A stretch of DNA of 43,740 bases from positions 1 to 43,740 of IMG/VR virus record IMGVR_UViG_3300021373_001571; one strand, 5' to 3'. This stretch comes from a virus. This document shows, piece by piece, positions 22,955-31,058 of the stretch. Positions within the stretch are counted from its first letter, which is position 1, and each line of letters opens with the position of its first letter. The translations under genes were made by a program, and so were the position numbers. The notes beneath the pieces were generated by a model that did not search any database, had not been told where the DNA came from, and worked only from the letters and a program-made list of their open reading frames with translations.

Positions 22955-23716
22955 ATGGCAATAGATCAAATAGGACACGCAAGTAGAGAAGAACTTATTA
23001 AAGAGTTACAACTTCGTTTGGCTGACGGCATAGTTGATGTTGAACTAGACAGAGAACATTATGATATTGGTATAGATAAGGCTATCGGTATTTATAGACA
23101 ACTTAGTTCAGGGTCAGTTGAAGAAAGTATAATATTTATTGAAACAATAGATGGACAAACAGATTATACCTTACCAGATGAAGTTATGGAAGTTAGACGT
23201 ATATACCGTAGAGGTATAGGCACCAATAGTGGTGGAGGTACTAACTTTGATCCATTTGATGTAGCATTTAACAATATGTATATGCTACAAGCAGGACAAA
23301 TAGGCGGACTAGCAGTATTTGATGCATTTGCACAATACAAAGAAACTATTGGTCGTGTGTTTGGTAGTGAATATAACTTTATTTGGAATAAAAATACTAA
23401 AAACTTAAAAATTATGCGTAATATTAGACATGAAGAAGATATTGCTGTAGGTGTTTATAATTTTGTTCCAGAAAGCATTCTCCTTAAGGATGTGTATGCA
23501 TCTAATTGGTTAGGTTCATATGCATTAGCCATGTGTAAACTTATGTTAGGAGAAGCCAGAAGTAAATATAGCTCAGGTTTGCCTGGAGCCGGTGGAGCAA
23601 TTACATTAAATGGTGATACTCTTAAGGCAGAAGGACAAGCAGAAATAGACAAATTAAGAGAAAGTTTACATAATTTTGAAGAAGGCAACACGCCTCTAGG
23701 ATTTGTGATAGGATAA
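22955..23716 (+). CDS. 13: gp13-like neck protein
   Basis: A 253-residue protein placed as the T4 gp13 homologue: an N-terminal helix with ASREELIKELQLRL, a beta segment with GQTDYTLPDEVMEVRRIYR, and a C-terminal helical end with YALAMCKLMLGEARSKYS, a Gly-rich LPGAGGAITLNGDTL turn and IDKLRESL. gp13 with gp14 seals the packaged head and receives the tail. Identification rests on these features and on memory of marine homologues, so it is less certain than gp14 or gp15. Unusually it is 10 kb away from gp14 and on the other strand. Its stop overlaps the dNMP kinase start (TAATG). Confidence 0.62.
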   Translation: MAIDQIGHASREELIKELQLRLADGIVDVELDREHYDIGIDKAIGIYRQLSSGSVEESIIFIETIDGQTDYTLPDEVMEVRRIYRRGIGTNSGGGTNFDPFDVAFNNMYMLQAGQIGGLAVFDAFAQYKETIGRVFGSEYNFIWNKNTKNLKIMRNIRHEEDIAVGVYNFVPESILLKDVYASNWLGSYALAMCKLMLGEARSKYSSGLPGAGGAITLNGDTLKAEGQAEIDKLRESLHNFEEGNTPLGFVIG

Positions 23717-24378
23717 TGTTAATAGGAATAACCGGTTTTATAGGCAGTGGCAAAGATACAGTAGCCAATATGTTTGTAGAACGAGGTTGTGTCCATGACA
23801 GTTTCGCCGCCCCCTTAAAAGATTTATGTTCCAGCATTTTTGGTTGGGAAAGATCTATGCTGGAAGGTGATACTGTTGAAAGCAGAGACTTCAGAGAAAC
23901 ACCTGATGTTTTCTGGACAAGGAAATTAGGAGTTCCAAATTTTACTCCTAGATTAGCACTACAACTATTAGGTACAGAAGTACTGAGAAACCATTTTGAT
24001 CAGGATATTTGGTTAAACAGTTTAGAGTACAGAATAAGAAAGCAAACAGAAAACGCACCATGTACAGTTATTAGTGATGCTAGATTTAGAAATGAACTGG
24101 ATTTAATAAAAAATATGGGCGGTGTAATTATTTGGGTACAACGTGGTGGTCTTCCTGAATGGTTTGAAACAGCAAAGACGGCACACGAAAACGTTGTAAG
24201 CAGAAAAATCATGCAAACAAAATACAGAGATGTTCATGAGAGTGAATGGAATTGGGCAGGCTACCCAGTTGATTACATTATAGATAATAATGGAACCCTC
24301 GAAGATCTAGCCAAACAAGTTGAAAGTATCAGAGATTGGAAAACTGGTGAATTCAAACAAACTCTAAAATTAGTATAA
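23716..24378 (+). CDS. 1: Deoxynucleoside monophosphate kinase
   Basis: A 220-residue P-loop kinase like T4 gene 1 product, which phosphorylates dNMPs for viral DNA synthesis. Walker A is GFIGSGKDT at residues 6-14. Further features are SFAAPLKDLCSSIFGW, TPRLALQLLGTEVLRNHF, a DARFRNELDLIK motif and a WVQRGG strand. The length is near T4's 241. It sits between neck and sheath genes; the TAATG overlap shows translational coupling to the neck gene. Confidence 0.9.
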   Translation: MLIGITGFIGSGKDTVANMFVERGCVHDSFAAPLKDLCSSIFGWERSMLEGDTVESRDFRETPDVFWTRKLGVPNFTPRLALQLLGTEVLRNHFDQDIWLNSLEYRIRKQTENAPCTVISDARFRNELDLIKNMGGVIIWVQRGGLPEWFETAKTAHENVVSRKIMQTKYRDVHESEWNWAGYPVDYIIDNNGTLEDLAKQVESIRDWKTGEFKQTLKLV

Positions 24379-24429
24379 TACAGCATAATACAGCTCAATA
24401 CTCGTAAAAACGCAGAAATACGCAATTCT

Positions 24430-24437
24430 GATAAATA
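24430..24437 (+). promoter_or_regulatory. Late promoter of sheath gene
   Basis: GATAAATA with a predicted start near 24443, giving a leader of about 40 nt that carries AGGAG (24472-24476) before the ATG at 24483. This differs from the leaderless class. Confidence 0.7.
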
Positions 24438-24482
24438 CTATTACTATATTATTAGTACTAATATAAACTTTAGGAGAACAAC

Positions 24483-27239
24483 ATGGCAACATTAATAAGC
24501 CCTGGTGTAAGTATAAGTGTATCAGATGAATCGTTTTACGCGGCCGCTGGTGCAGGTTCAGTCCCATTAATTGTGATTGCAACTGCACAAGATAAAACCG
24601 CCCCAGAAGGAACATCTACAGCACCATATACAACATCAGCAACAGCCGGAAAGTTGTATCAAATCACTTCACAAAGAGAGTTACTGCAAAATTTTGGTAA
24701 CCCAGTCTTTAAAAAGAGTGGTTCTACACCTTTACACGGTAGTGAACAGAATGAATATGGTCTTATGGCCGCATACAGTTTCCTTGGCATAGCCAACAGA
24801 GCGTATGTATTAAGAGCAGACATAGACTTAGATGAACTTTCAGCAAGTTCAACAGCACCTACAAAAGCACCAGCAAACGGAGCCTACTGGTTAGACACAA
24901 GTTTAACTTCATGGGGGTTAAAACGTTGGGATGGTTCAGCATGGGTGTTACAAACAATTAAAAAACCTACTGCATCAGAAACTGATTCAGGAACAGGTAA
25001 ACCAAAAACAGCATTTGGTGTAGACGGTGACTTTGCAGTTACATATTACACAAACAGTGGCTCAACTAAATCAACAATTGATTTTTATGAAAAAATTTCA
25101 GGTGCTTGGTATAATGTTGGAGCAAGTGATTGGTCAAGTGCTGTATCAGGTTCTGCGGGTGACTTCCAATTTGCAAGTCATTTAGCAATACCTACACTTA
25201 AGAAAGGTGGCGGTGCTTTAACAACAGGTGATGTATTTTTACAAGAAACACCTGCCAATAATGGCTCAAATATAATTGTTAAAGAATACTCAACAACTAC
25301 AAATGCTTTTACAACAGAAAATATTGTAATGGAAGAGCATTCAAGTGTTGTATATTCAGATACTTATACTTCACCTGTAATTGGTGATTTATGGGCAGAT
25401 GGTGGTACAACAGCAAGTATTACTTTAAAAAGACATAACGGAAGTGCAACACTTTCAGTTGCAAGTTCAAGTGCATTGGCAGACGGCCAAGACTTTAGTA
25501 CACATGCTAGTAAAGTATCTATTAATTTAAGTATTAATGGTGCGGCAGATATTCCAGTAACATTTACAGGTGCAAACGTAAGTTCAGTATCAGTAGATGA
25601 AATAGTTGCAAGTATCAATGGTGCAACCGGAATAAACAGTACAACTGCAAGTGCAAGTAATGTTGATGGTAAAGTTACAATTACTACTTCAGATGGAAAA
25701 GATATTGGAATTACAGCAGGTAATGTGTCAGGATACACTCCTTCTGACATAAACATCACTGCAGGTACTTACAGTAACTTTGCAAGTTTAAGTTATGAAG
25801 CAAAAGATACAGCAATTACTGGATCAGCAGTTGAAGGTACTTTATGGTACGATAACAACGTTGCTAACACTAATATTGATATGTTATATCAAAATGCTGG
25901 AACATGGGCAACTTACTCAGGCGATGTACAGTTTGCCGCAAGTGCTCCAACAACACAAAGTGATGGCTCAACAGGTCTAGCAAGTGGTGATTTATGGATT
26001 GATAGTAGCGATTTAGAAAACTTCCCTAAAATCTACAAAAGATCAGCATTAAGTTCTTGGGTATTAGTTGATAATACTGACCAAGTTACTAGTGATGGTA
26101 TCTTATTTGGAGACTTTAGAAGTAGTTCAAGTGGTTCATTAATTAGTACTGCTAACGGACTTCCTAATGCGGCATTATACCCAAGTGGTATGTTAGCATG
26201 GAACAAAATGGCTTCAGTAGGTAACGTTAAACAGTATGACTTATCAGAAAATTTATGGAAAGACTATTCAGGTAATAAGGCTGATGGTTCACCATACATG
26301 ATGCGTAAAGCTCAACGTAAAGTTGTTGTAAGTGCATTACAATCACAACTAGTATCTAACCAAGAAATATTAAATGAAACTAATAGATTTAATATAGTTG
26401 CGGTACCTGGTTATACAGAGTGTTTAGATGAAATGTTATCTTTAAGTGTGAACAGAAAAGATACAGTATTTGCTATAGCAGACGCTCCACTAAGATTGGC
26501 TTCAGATGCAACAAGCACTCAGAATTGGGCAACAAATAGTTCAGTAGCAACTGAAAACGGTGAAGATGGTTTAATTAGCTCATCATCACAGGCGGCAGTT
26601 TACTACCCACATGGATTAGCAACAAACTTAGATGGTTCAACTATCATGGTACCTGCTTCTCATATGGCATTAAGAACTATTGCATTTAACGACTCAGTTG
26701 CTTTCCCTTGGTTTGCACCAGCAGGTTTCCAAAGAGGTGTTGTAAACAACGCAACTTCTACAGGATACCTTGATGCAACTACTGGAGAATTCCAAGCAGT
26801 TAGTTTAAGTGAAGGACAAAGAGACAGTCTTTACCTTAACAAAATTAACCCAATTGGAAACTTCCCAGGAAGAGGAATTGCAGTATTTGGACAGAAAACA
26901 CTTAACTCAGTTTCAAGTGCATTGGATAGAGTTAATGTTTCAAGATTGGTTATATACATCAGAGAACAACTTGATGATGCAGTAAAACCTTTCTTGTTTG
27001 AACCAAATGATGAGGTTACTAGAGCAAATGCTAAAGTAGTTGTAGACAGATTACTAGCTCAGTTAGTACAACAACGTGGTTTATTTGATTTTGTTACAGT
27101 TTGTGACACAACAAATAACACGGCGGCTAGAATCGATAGAAACGAACTATATATTGACATTGCTGTACAACCAGTGAAGGCAGTAGAGTTTATTTACATA
27201 CCGATCAGAATCCAAAACACTTTGGGCTCAACAGAATAA
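24483..27239 (+). CDS. 18: Tail sheath protein gp18
   Basis: A 918-residue contractile tail sheath protein. The N terminus (SPGVSISVSDESFYAAAG, then GSVPLIVIATAQDK) and the C-terminal 300 residues (FNIVAVPGYTEC, VAFPWFAPAGFQRGVVN, LNKINPIGNFPGRGIAVFGQ, LDRVNVSRLVIYIREQL, AVQPVKAVEFIYIPIRIQN) match T4-like gp18. T4 gp18 is 659 residues; the extra mass is a central insert (about 120-540) with several short beta modules of the type G-x-L/Y-W-x-D followed by a Trp-containing strand (about residues 133, 300, 452 and 501). These likely face outward on the tail. A strong terminator follows the gene. Confidence 0.93.
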   Translation: MATLISPGVSISVSDESFYAAAGAGSVPLIVIATAQDKTAPEGTSTAPYTTSATAGKLYQITSQRELLQNFGNPVFKKSGSTPLHGSEQNEYGLMAAYSFLGIANRAYVLRADIDLDELSASSTAPTKAPANGAYWLDTSLTSWGLKRWDGSAWVLQTIKKPTASETDSGTGKPKTAFGVDGDFAVTYYTNSGSTKSTIDFYEKISGAWYNVGASDWSSAVSGSAGDFQFASHLAIPTLKKGGGALTTGDVFLQETPANNGSNIIVKEYSTTTNAFTTENIVMEEHSSVVYSDTYTSPVIGDLWADGGTTASITLKRHNGSATLSVASSSALADGQDFSTHASKVSINLSINGAADIPVTFTGANVSSVSVDEIVASINGATGINSTTASASNVDGKVTITTSDGKDIGITAGNVSGYTPSDINITAGTYSNFASLSYEAKDTAITGSAVEGTLWYDNNVANTNIDMLYQNAGTWATYSGDVQFAASAPTTQSDGSTGLASGDLWIDSSDLENFPKIYKRSALSSWVLVDNTDQVTSDGILFGDFRSSSSGSLISTANGLPNAALYPSGMLAWNKMASVGNVKQYDLSENLWKDYSGNKADGSPYMMRKAQRKVVVSALQSQLVSNQEILNETNRFNIVAVPGYTECLDEMLSLSVNRKDTVFAIADAPLRLASDATSTQNWATNSSVATENGEDGLISSSSQAAVYYPHGLATNLDGSTIMVPASHMALRTIAFNDSVAFPWFAPAGFQRGVVNNATSTGYLDATTGEFQAVSLSEGQRDSLYLNKINPIGNFPGRGIAVFGQKTLNSVSSALDRVNVSRLVIYIREQLDDAVKPFLFEPNDEVTRANAKVVVDRLLAQLVQQRGLFDFVTVCDTTNNTAARIDRNELYIDIAVQPVKAVEFIYIPIRIQNTLGSTE

Positions 27240-27255
27240 GTTTAAAAAACTTACT

Positions 27256-27283
27256 AAAGGGCAGTTTTTACTGCCCTTTTTTT
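27256..27283 (+). terminator. Rho-independent terminator after sheath
   Basis: AAAGGGCAG / CTGCCCTTT, a 9-bp perfect stem with a 6-nt loop, followed by T residues. Confidence 0.9.
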
Positions 27284-27295
27284 ATGACTAAAGGC

Positions 27296-27323
27296 TTGAC
27301 AATATCAGTATATTTGCTATAAT
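27296..27323 (+). promoter_or_regulatory. Sigma70 promoter, extended -10
   Basis: TTGACA (27296-27301), a 16-bp spacer and TATAAT (27318-27323) preceded by TGC. Both hexamers are consensus. It lies directly after the sheath terminator. Confidence 0.85.
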
Positions 27324-27358
27324 AGTTGTATAAATTAAATAAAAAGGTAGGAGTTTTT

Positions 27359-27943
27359 ATGCAATACGACATTTATCAAATCAAAGTAACTGACGAGATT
27401 TCAGATTACGTTAATTCTAATGACAGAGGACACACAGGTGCCGCTGAAAAATATCCACTATATAATGCTAAAATGGAAACTATGCACGCCAGAGGCGATA
27501 GTGATAAAATAAATTTTAAATCGGAATACTTTTCTCATTACACAAAAGTATGTGAAGTAGACGGTAGATTTTGTGGACTTACACAGGGCGATAGTGTAGA
27601 TTATACTGTTACTAGTAAAAACGAAGTGTTCTCAATTCTTAACCAATGTTATTTAAACGAAGATACTGGTGAAGATATTGTTTTTGATAAACATGTATCA
27701 GGTTTTAAAATGAAAACAATTACTCGTAAAAATGGTGAGGTTGTTACATACAGAGACATGCACTCATTATCAGTAGGAGATATTATTGCTGAAGTACCAC
27801 AAATTGGTTATGAAGTAATGAGAGCCGAGGACATAGTTAAAGAAACAAGATATTATATTGTTGAAAGTTACGGATTTAGTGATATTACTGATAAAATATC
27901 TAAAGAAGATGTTGCTATAAACAGAATAAAAGAGTCAGCATAG
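27359..27943 (+). CDS. Independently transcribed insert gene
   Basis: A 194-residue soluble protein. The ATG at 27359 is chosen because TAGGAG lies 5 nt upstream; the longer frame would begin inside the promoter region. Acidic and beta-rich, with DIYQIKVTDEISDYVNSND at the N terminus, KVCEVDGRFCGLTQGD in the middle and RYYIVESYGFSDIT near the end. No family is recognised. It has its own sigma70 promoter and is bounded by terminators on both sides, between the sheath and tube genes, so it is expressed apart from them, probably early. This is the arrangement of a 'moron' gene. Confidence 0.75.
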   Translation: MQYDIYQIKVTDEISDYVNSNDRGHTGAAEKYPLYNAKMETMHARGDSDKINFKSEYFSHYTKVCEVDGRFCGLTQGDSVDYTVTSKNEVFSILNQCYLNEDTGEDIVFDKHVSGFKMKTITRKNGEVVTYRDMHSLSVGDIIAEVPQIGYEVMRAEDIVKETRYYIVESYGFSDITDKISKEDVAINRIKESA

Positions 27944-27959
27944 GGGGAAATAACTATTT

Positions 27960-27984
27960 AAAGGGCATTAAATTGCCCTTTTTT
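27960..27984 (+). terminator. Terminator after insert gene
   Basis: AAAGGGCA / TGCCCTTT, an 8-bp stem with a TTAAAT loop and a T run. Its stem core equals that of the terminator at 27256. Confidence 0.88.
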
Positions 27985-28027
27985 GTGGCAAAATTAAAAC
28001 ACTTGTTAATTAAATCTGGCTAGAAAT

Positions 28028-28035
28028 GATAAATA
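28028..28035 (+). promoter_or_regulatory. Late promoter of tube gene
   Basis: GATAAATA with a predicted start near 28041, a short leader with AGGAG (28056-28060), and the ATG at 28067. Confidence 0.7.
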
Positions 28036-28066
28036 TTTGCATATAATTTAGTTCTAGGAGAACAAT

Positions 28067-28705
28067 ATGGCAGTATCAAGTGCAACAAACGAAACTAAGA
28101 GTAAGTTTGGAGTTCCGGTAACGGGTGCAACTGGTTCCGGTATTTTAATGCCGAAACTGAAGTATAGATTTAGGGTTAGTTTTTTAAACAACTTTGGTGG
28201 TTCACCAGAGGCAAAAATATTGACTCAAAACGTACAAAACGTTACTAGACCTAAAATTACTTATGAAGAAATAATTATTGATAGTTATAACTCAAGAAGT
28301 TACCTACAAGGTAAACATGCTTGGGAACAAATTACTGTAACAGTAAGGGACGATATAACTAACCAAGTAGCCAAGTCAGTTGGATCACAAGTCCAAAGAC
28401 AGGTTAACCATTTCCAACAAACTACTCCAGCCGCAGGATCAGATTACAAATTTGATATGCAAATTGAAGTATTGGATGGTGTTAATGCTGGTGCTACAGA
28501 GGTTTGGTTCCTTGAAGGATGTTTTTTAACAAACGTCGACTACAGTGATGGCGACTATGCTACAAACGACCAAGTAACAGTAACTATGCAGGTACGTTAC
28601 GATAACGCAACTCACTACGAAGGTGATAACGATATTAACGGCAGAACAGTAGCAGGTAACCCATTCCCTGAAACAGTAGACACCGGAACAACAGTCGGAG
28701 TTTAA
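28067..28705 (+). CDS. 19: Tail tube protein gp19
   Basis: A 212-residue tail tube subunit, the expected neighbour of gp18. The pattern fits the T4-like tube family: LMPKLKYRFRVSFLNNFG, ILTQNVQNVTRPKITYEE, HAWEQITVTVRDD, MQIEVLDG, EVWFLEGCFLTNVDYSDGDY and VTVTMQVRYDNATHY. T4 gp19 is 163 residues; a Thr/Gly-rich tail is added here. A good Shine-Dalgarno sequence and a late promoter fit the need for many copies. Confidence 0.88.
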   Translation: MAVSSATNETKSKFGVPVTGATGSGILMPKLKYRFRVSFLNNFGGSPEAKILTQNVQNVTRPKITYEEIIIDSYNSRSYLQGKHAWEQITVTVRDDITNQVAKSVGSQVQRQVNHFQQTTPAAGSDYKFDMQIEVLDGVNAGATEVWFLEGCFLTNVDYSDGDYATNDQVTVTMQVRYDNATHYEGDNDINGRTVAGNPFPETVDTGTTVGV

Positions 28706-28728
28706 TTTAAACTTGAGGTATCTCTGGT

Positions 28729-29904
28729 ATGGAATTTCTGAAATTTTTAGGTAAAAACACCAAAAGCAAATTCTACGCCAGGGACTTCCGTAATAATTAC
28801 AGGTTTAGACCTGACGTCAATCCACCACGTATCAAATTTGAAGGATATGTGAACTTTGTTTTTAATAGAGATTTATCTTCCTTTCTTGGATTAGAAAATA
28901 ATACTTACAAAACTAATATTACAAGTTTAGTAAGAAGAGCTAGTTTACCACAAGTTAGTTTTAAAAACGCAATTAAAAATCAATACAATAAGAAAAAAAT
29001 AGTTACAACTGGTGTAGAATTTGCACCAGTTGACATTACTGTATATGATACAATTAATAATGAATGGTTACAGTTACTAATGAGATATTTTTCATATCTA
29101 TATATGAATCCTAGAAATAGAAACGAAGATGGTAACAGAGATATTAAATTAAACACGGTTGCAGAGTTCGAAAATTATAAAAGTGATTTTGGTGGAACTA
29201 AATTTAAAAGTGGTGAAGCAGGATTAAATTTACAAAGAAATAAAAATTTCTTTGAAAGAATAGATATTATAATGTATCATGGCGGTAAAGGTGTACAATA
29301 TAGTATGACAGCACCACTTATAAATCAATTTAGTTTTGGTGATATAGATTATACTAGTAATGAAGTTGTAGAATTTACTATGCAGTTTGATTATGAAAAC
29401 TTTACTACTTTTGATATAGCAAACTTTGATCTTACATCTGTTGATTTAGATAGATTTGAAAAAGTTAATGGTCTAGATTTCACTAGTGATGAAATACTAG
29501 TTAAACCTTTAGGTATTGTGCAACCGGGAACAGATATGGAATTCCTAGGTCAACATGATAATCAATTTGGTACAAGAGGCAGGACATCGCAGGAACAATT
29601 TGTAGGTAGTACGGGAGAAACACCAACGCCTAGTACAAGTGGCACAGAAGATCCTAAATCTCAAATAGAAGTAAAACAAGGTACAACAGCAACAGGAAGT
29701 ACATATACTGCTATTGATAATCCTTTTGATACAGACCCTAGCAAAGGAATAGGATTAGGATTTCTTAAAACTGCAATTATGTCTAAGCTCACAGGAAATG
29801 ATGTAGGAGATGCTCTAAAAAATTATGCATTAGATGTTACAGCAAATAAAATTAATGAAAACATACAAAATGCTCCTGAAAGGCCTGACCCTGAAGGTTC
29901 ATAA
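28729..29904 (+). CDS. Tail-tube-fold virion protein
   Basis: A 391-residue protein. The first 240 residues repeat the tube-type plan: IKFEGYVNFVFNRDL, LVRRASLPQVSFKNAI, FAPVDITVYDTINNEW, FFERIDIIMYHG, NQFSFGDIDYTSNEVVEFT. This suggests a tube-like or tube-initiator role, comparable to T4 gp48 or gp54 at the baseplate. The C-terminal 150 residues are low-complexity (Thr, Ser, Gly, Pro, Gln) and probably flexible. It lies 23 bp after gp19. Its structural role is fairly sure; the exact T4 counterpart is not. Confidence 0.65.
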   Translation: MEFLKFLGKNTKSKFYARDFRNNYRFRPDVNPPRIKFEGYVNFVFNRDLSSFLGLENNTYKTNITSLVRRASLPQVSFKNAIKNQYNKKKIVTTGVEFAPVDITVYDTINNEWLQLLMRYFSYLYMNPRNRNEDGNRDIKLNTVAEFENYKSDFGGTKFKSGEAGLNLQRNKNFFERIDIIMYHGGKGVQYSMTAPLINQFSFGDIDYTSNEVVEFTMQFDYENFTTFDIANFDLTSVDLDRFEKVNGLDFTSDEILVKPLGIVQPGTDMEFLGQHDNQFGTRGRTSQEQFVGSTGETPTPSTSGTEDPKSQIEVKQGTTATGSTYTAIDNPFDTDPSKGIGLGFLKTAIMSKLTGNDVGDALKNYALDVTANKINENIQNAPERPDPEGS

Positions 29905-29915
29905 TAGGAAATAAA

Positions 29916-30134
29916 ATGACAGTTGAAAAAATTATAGCAGATCATTTAGATATAGATATTAGTAAAGTAACAGATGATGCACACTTAGTAGATGACTTGG
30001 GTGCAGATTCATTGCATATAGTTGAGCTTGTGATGGCATTTGAAACAGAATACAATTTTGAAATACCAGATGAAGATGCAGAAGAATTAGTAACTGTAAA
30101 AGCAATTAAACAATATGTTGAGGATTATGCGTAA
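29916..30134 (+). CDS. acpP: Acyl carrier protein
   Basis: A 72-residue acyl carrier protein. Four-helix pattern, very acidic, with the phosphopantetheine site D31-S32-L33 in LGADSLHIVELVMAFE and the helix III region FEIPDEDAEELVTV. Close to bacterial AcpP in length (about 78) and sequence. It holds acyl groups for fatty acid, lipid A or secondary-metabolite enzymes after modification by a host holo-ACP synthase. It is sandwiched between tail genes, 11 bp after one and overlapping the next (TAATG), so it is made late with virion proteins. No phage ketosynthase or acyltransferase is visible in this window. Confidence 0.93.
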   Translation: MTVEKIIADHLDIDISKVTDDAHLVDDLGADSLHIVELVMAFETEYNFEIPDEDAEELVTVKAIKQYVEDYA

Positions 30135-30568
30135 TGTCTACATCAATATATAATACATTTGGAAACGATGTATCATACAAAATTGTACAAGATACTCTAG
30201 TAGCATATATTGATAATGCAAGTATAAAATTTCCCTTACCTGAAGCAAGTTCTCAGATATTATCTGAAATTGCCGCACCTAAAGATTCTCCAATAGACCC
30301 TGAAACACTTTCTGTAATTGAAACAAAATTATTTTCAATAGGGTTTAAAAAAGCAAATGCTACAGCAATGGCACGAGTACTTATTAAAGTAGCAGAAGTT
30401 CAAGGACTACATCCTACAGAATACTTTGAAATGAATAAAAATTCTTTAAAATTATCGGTTGATGCTTATGCGGCCATAAATGCATACAGGCCTGCTGGTA
30501 ATAAAATTGACTTAAAAACACCAACTTTAAATTCACGCAGTAAACTTTCAGACCTCATACAGCCATAA
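30134..30568 (+). CDS. Conserved phage protein, 144 aa
   Basis: A soluble protein with a Ser/Thr-rich N terminus, two central helices (GFKKANATAMARVLIKVAEV) and a conserved-looking C-terminal segment SVDAYAAINAYRPAGNKIDL followed by a flexible tail. Its start overlaps the ACP stop. It lies in the tail and head-completion block, so a minor structural or assembly role is likely. No firm T4 counterpart is recognised. Confidence 0.6.
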   Translation: MSTSIYNTFGNDVSYKIVQDTLVAYIDNASIKFPLPEASSQILSEIAAPKDSPIDPETLSVIETKLFSIGFKKANATAMARVLIKVAEVQGLHPTEYFEMNKNSLKLSVDAYAAINAYRPAGNKIDLKTPTLNSRSKLSDLIQP

Positions 30569-30571
30569 ATA
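30564..30571 (+). promoter_or_regulatory. Late promoter, leaderless type
   Basis: CATAAATA, GTAAT, then the ATG of the gp4-like gene at 30577. The box overlaps the upstream stop codon. Confidence 0.7.
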
Positions 30572-30576
30572 GTAAT

Positions 30577-31050
30577 ATGGCCAATAAATTCGCATCAGGT
30601 AAATACGATATCCAAAATACGTCTAAATTTGTGGGTGGAAAAGCACCTACCTATAGAAGTAGTTGGGAACTTGCCTTTATGCGTATGTGCGACAGTCATC
30701 CAAATATTACTAAATGGGCAAGTGAAAATGTAAAAATACCTTATAGAAGTCCTATAGACGGAAAATATCATAATTATGTCCCGGATTTTATGGTGCAGTA
30801 TACGGATAAAGACGGCGTACAACATGTAGAATTAGTAGAAATAAAGCCTAGTAATCAAACTACTTTGGAAAATGCCAGAAGCCAAGGACAAAAAATACAA
30901 ACACACCTTAATGCCGCTAAGTGGACAGCCGCACAAGAATGGTGCAAACGCAAAGGCATACGTTTTAAAGTCATCAACGAAGATCAAATTTTTAGAAATA
31001 ACAAGCCTCGTAAGGCTAAAAAACGTACCGCTAAAAAACGCAAGTTATAA
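30577..31050 (+). CDS. 4: gp4-like head completion protein
   Basis: A 157-residue homologue of T4 gp4, which completes packaged heads before tail joining. The matches are YRSSWELAFMRMCDSHPNI, IPYRSPIDGKYHNYVPDF, ELVEIKPSNQT, HLNAAKWTAAQEWCKRKGI and FKVINEDQI. The spaced Asp (about 69), Glu (about 88) and Lys (about 90) resemble a PD-(D/E)xK nuclease core. The C-terminal tail is very basic (KPRKAKKRTAKKRK), fitting DNA contact. It has a leaderless-type late promoter. Confidence 0.85.
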   Translation: MANKFASGKYDIQNTSKFVGGKAPTYRSSWELAFMRMCDSHPNITKWASENVKIPYRSPIDGKYHNYVPDFMVQYTDKDGVQHVELVEIKPSNQTTLENARSQGQKIQTHLNAAKWTAAQEWCKRKGIRFKVINEDQIFRNNKPRKAKKRTAKKRKL

Positions 31051-31053
31051 ATA
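31046..31053 (+). promoter_or_regulatory. Late promoter, perfect, leaderless type
   Basis: TATAAATA, GTAAT, then the ATG of gp16 at 31059. The box overlaps the gp4 stop codon. Confidence 0.75.
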
Positions 31054-31058
31054 GTAAT

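Noticed and set aside
27326-27358. N-terminal extension of the insert gene from a TTG codon
   Set aside because: It would begin within a few bases of the predicted transcription start, and the ATG at 27359 has a good TAGGAG.
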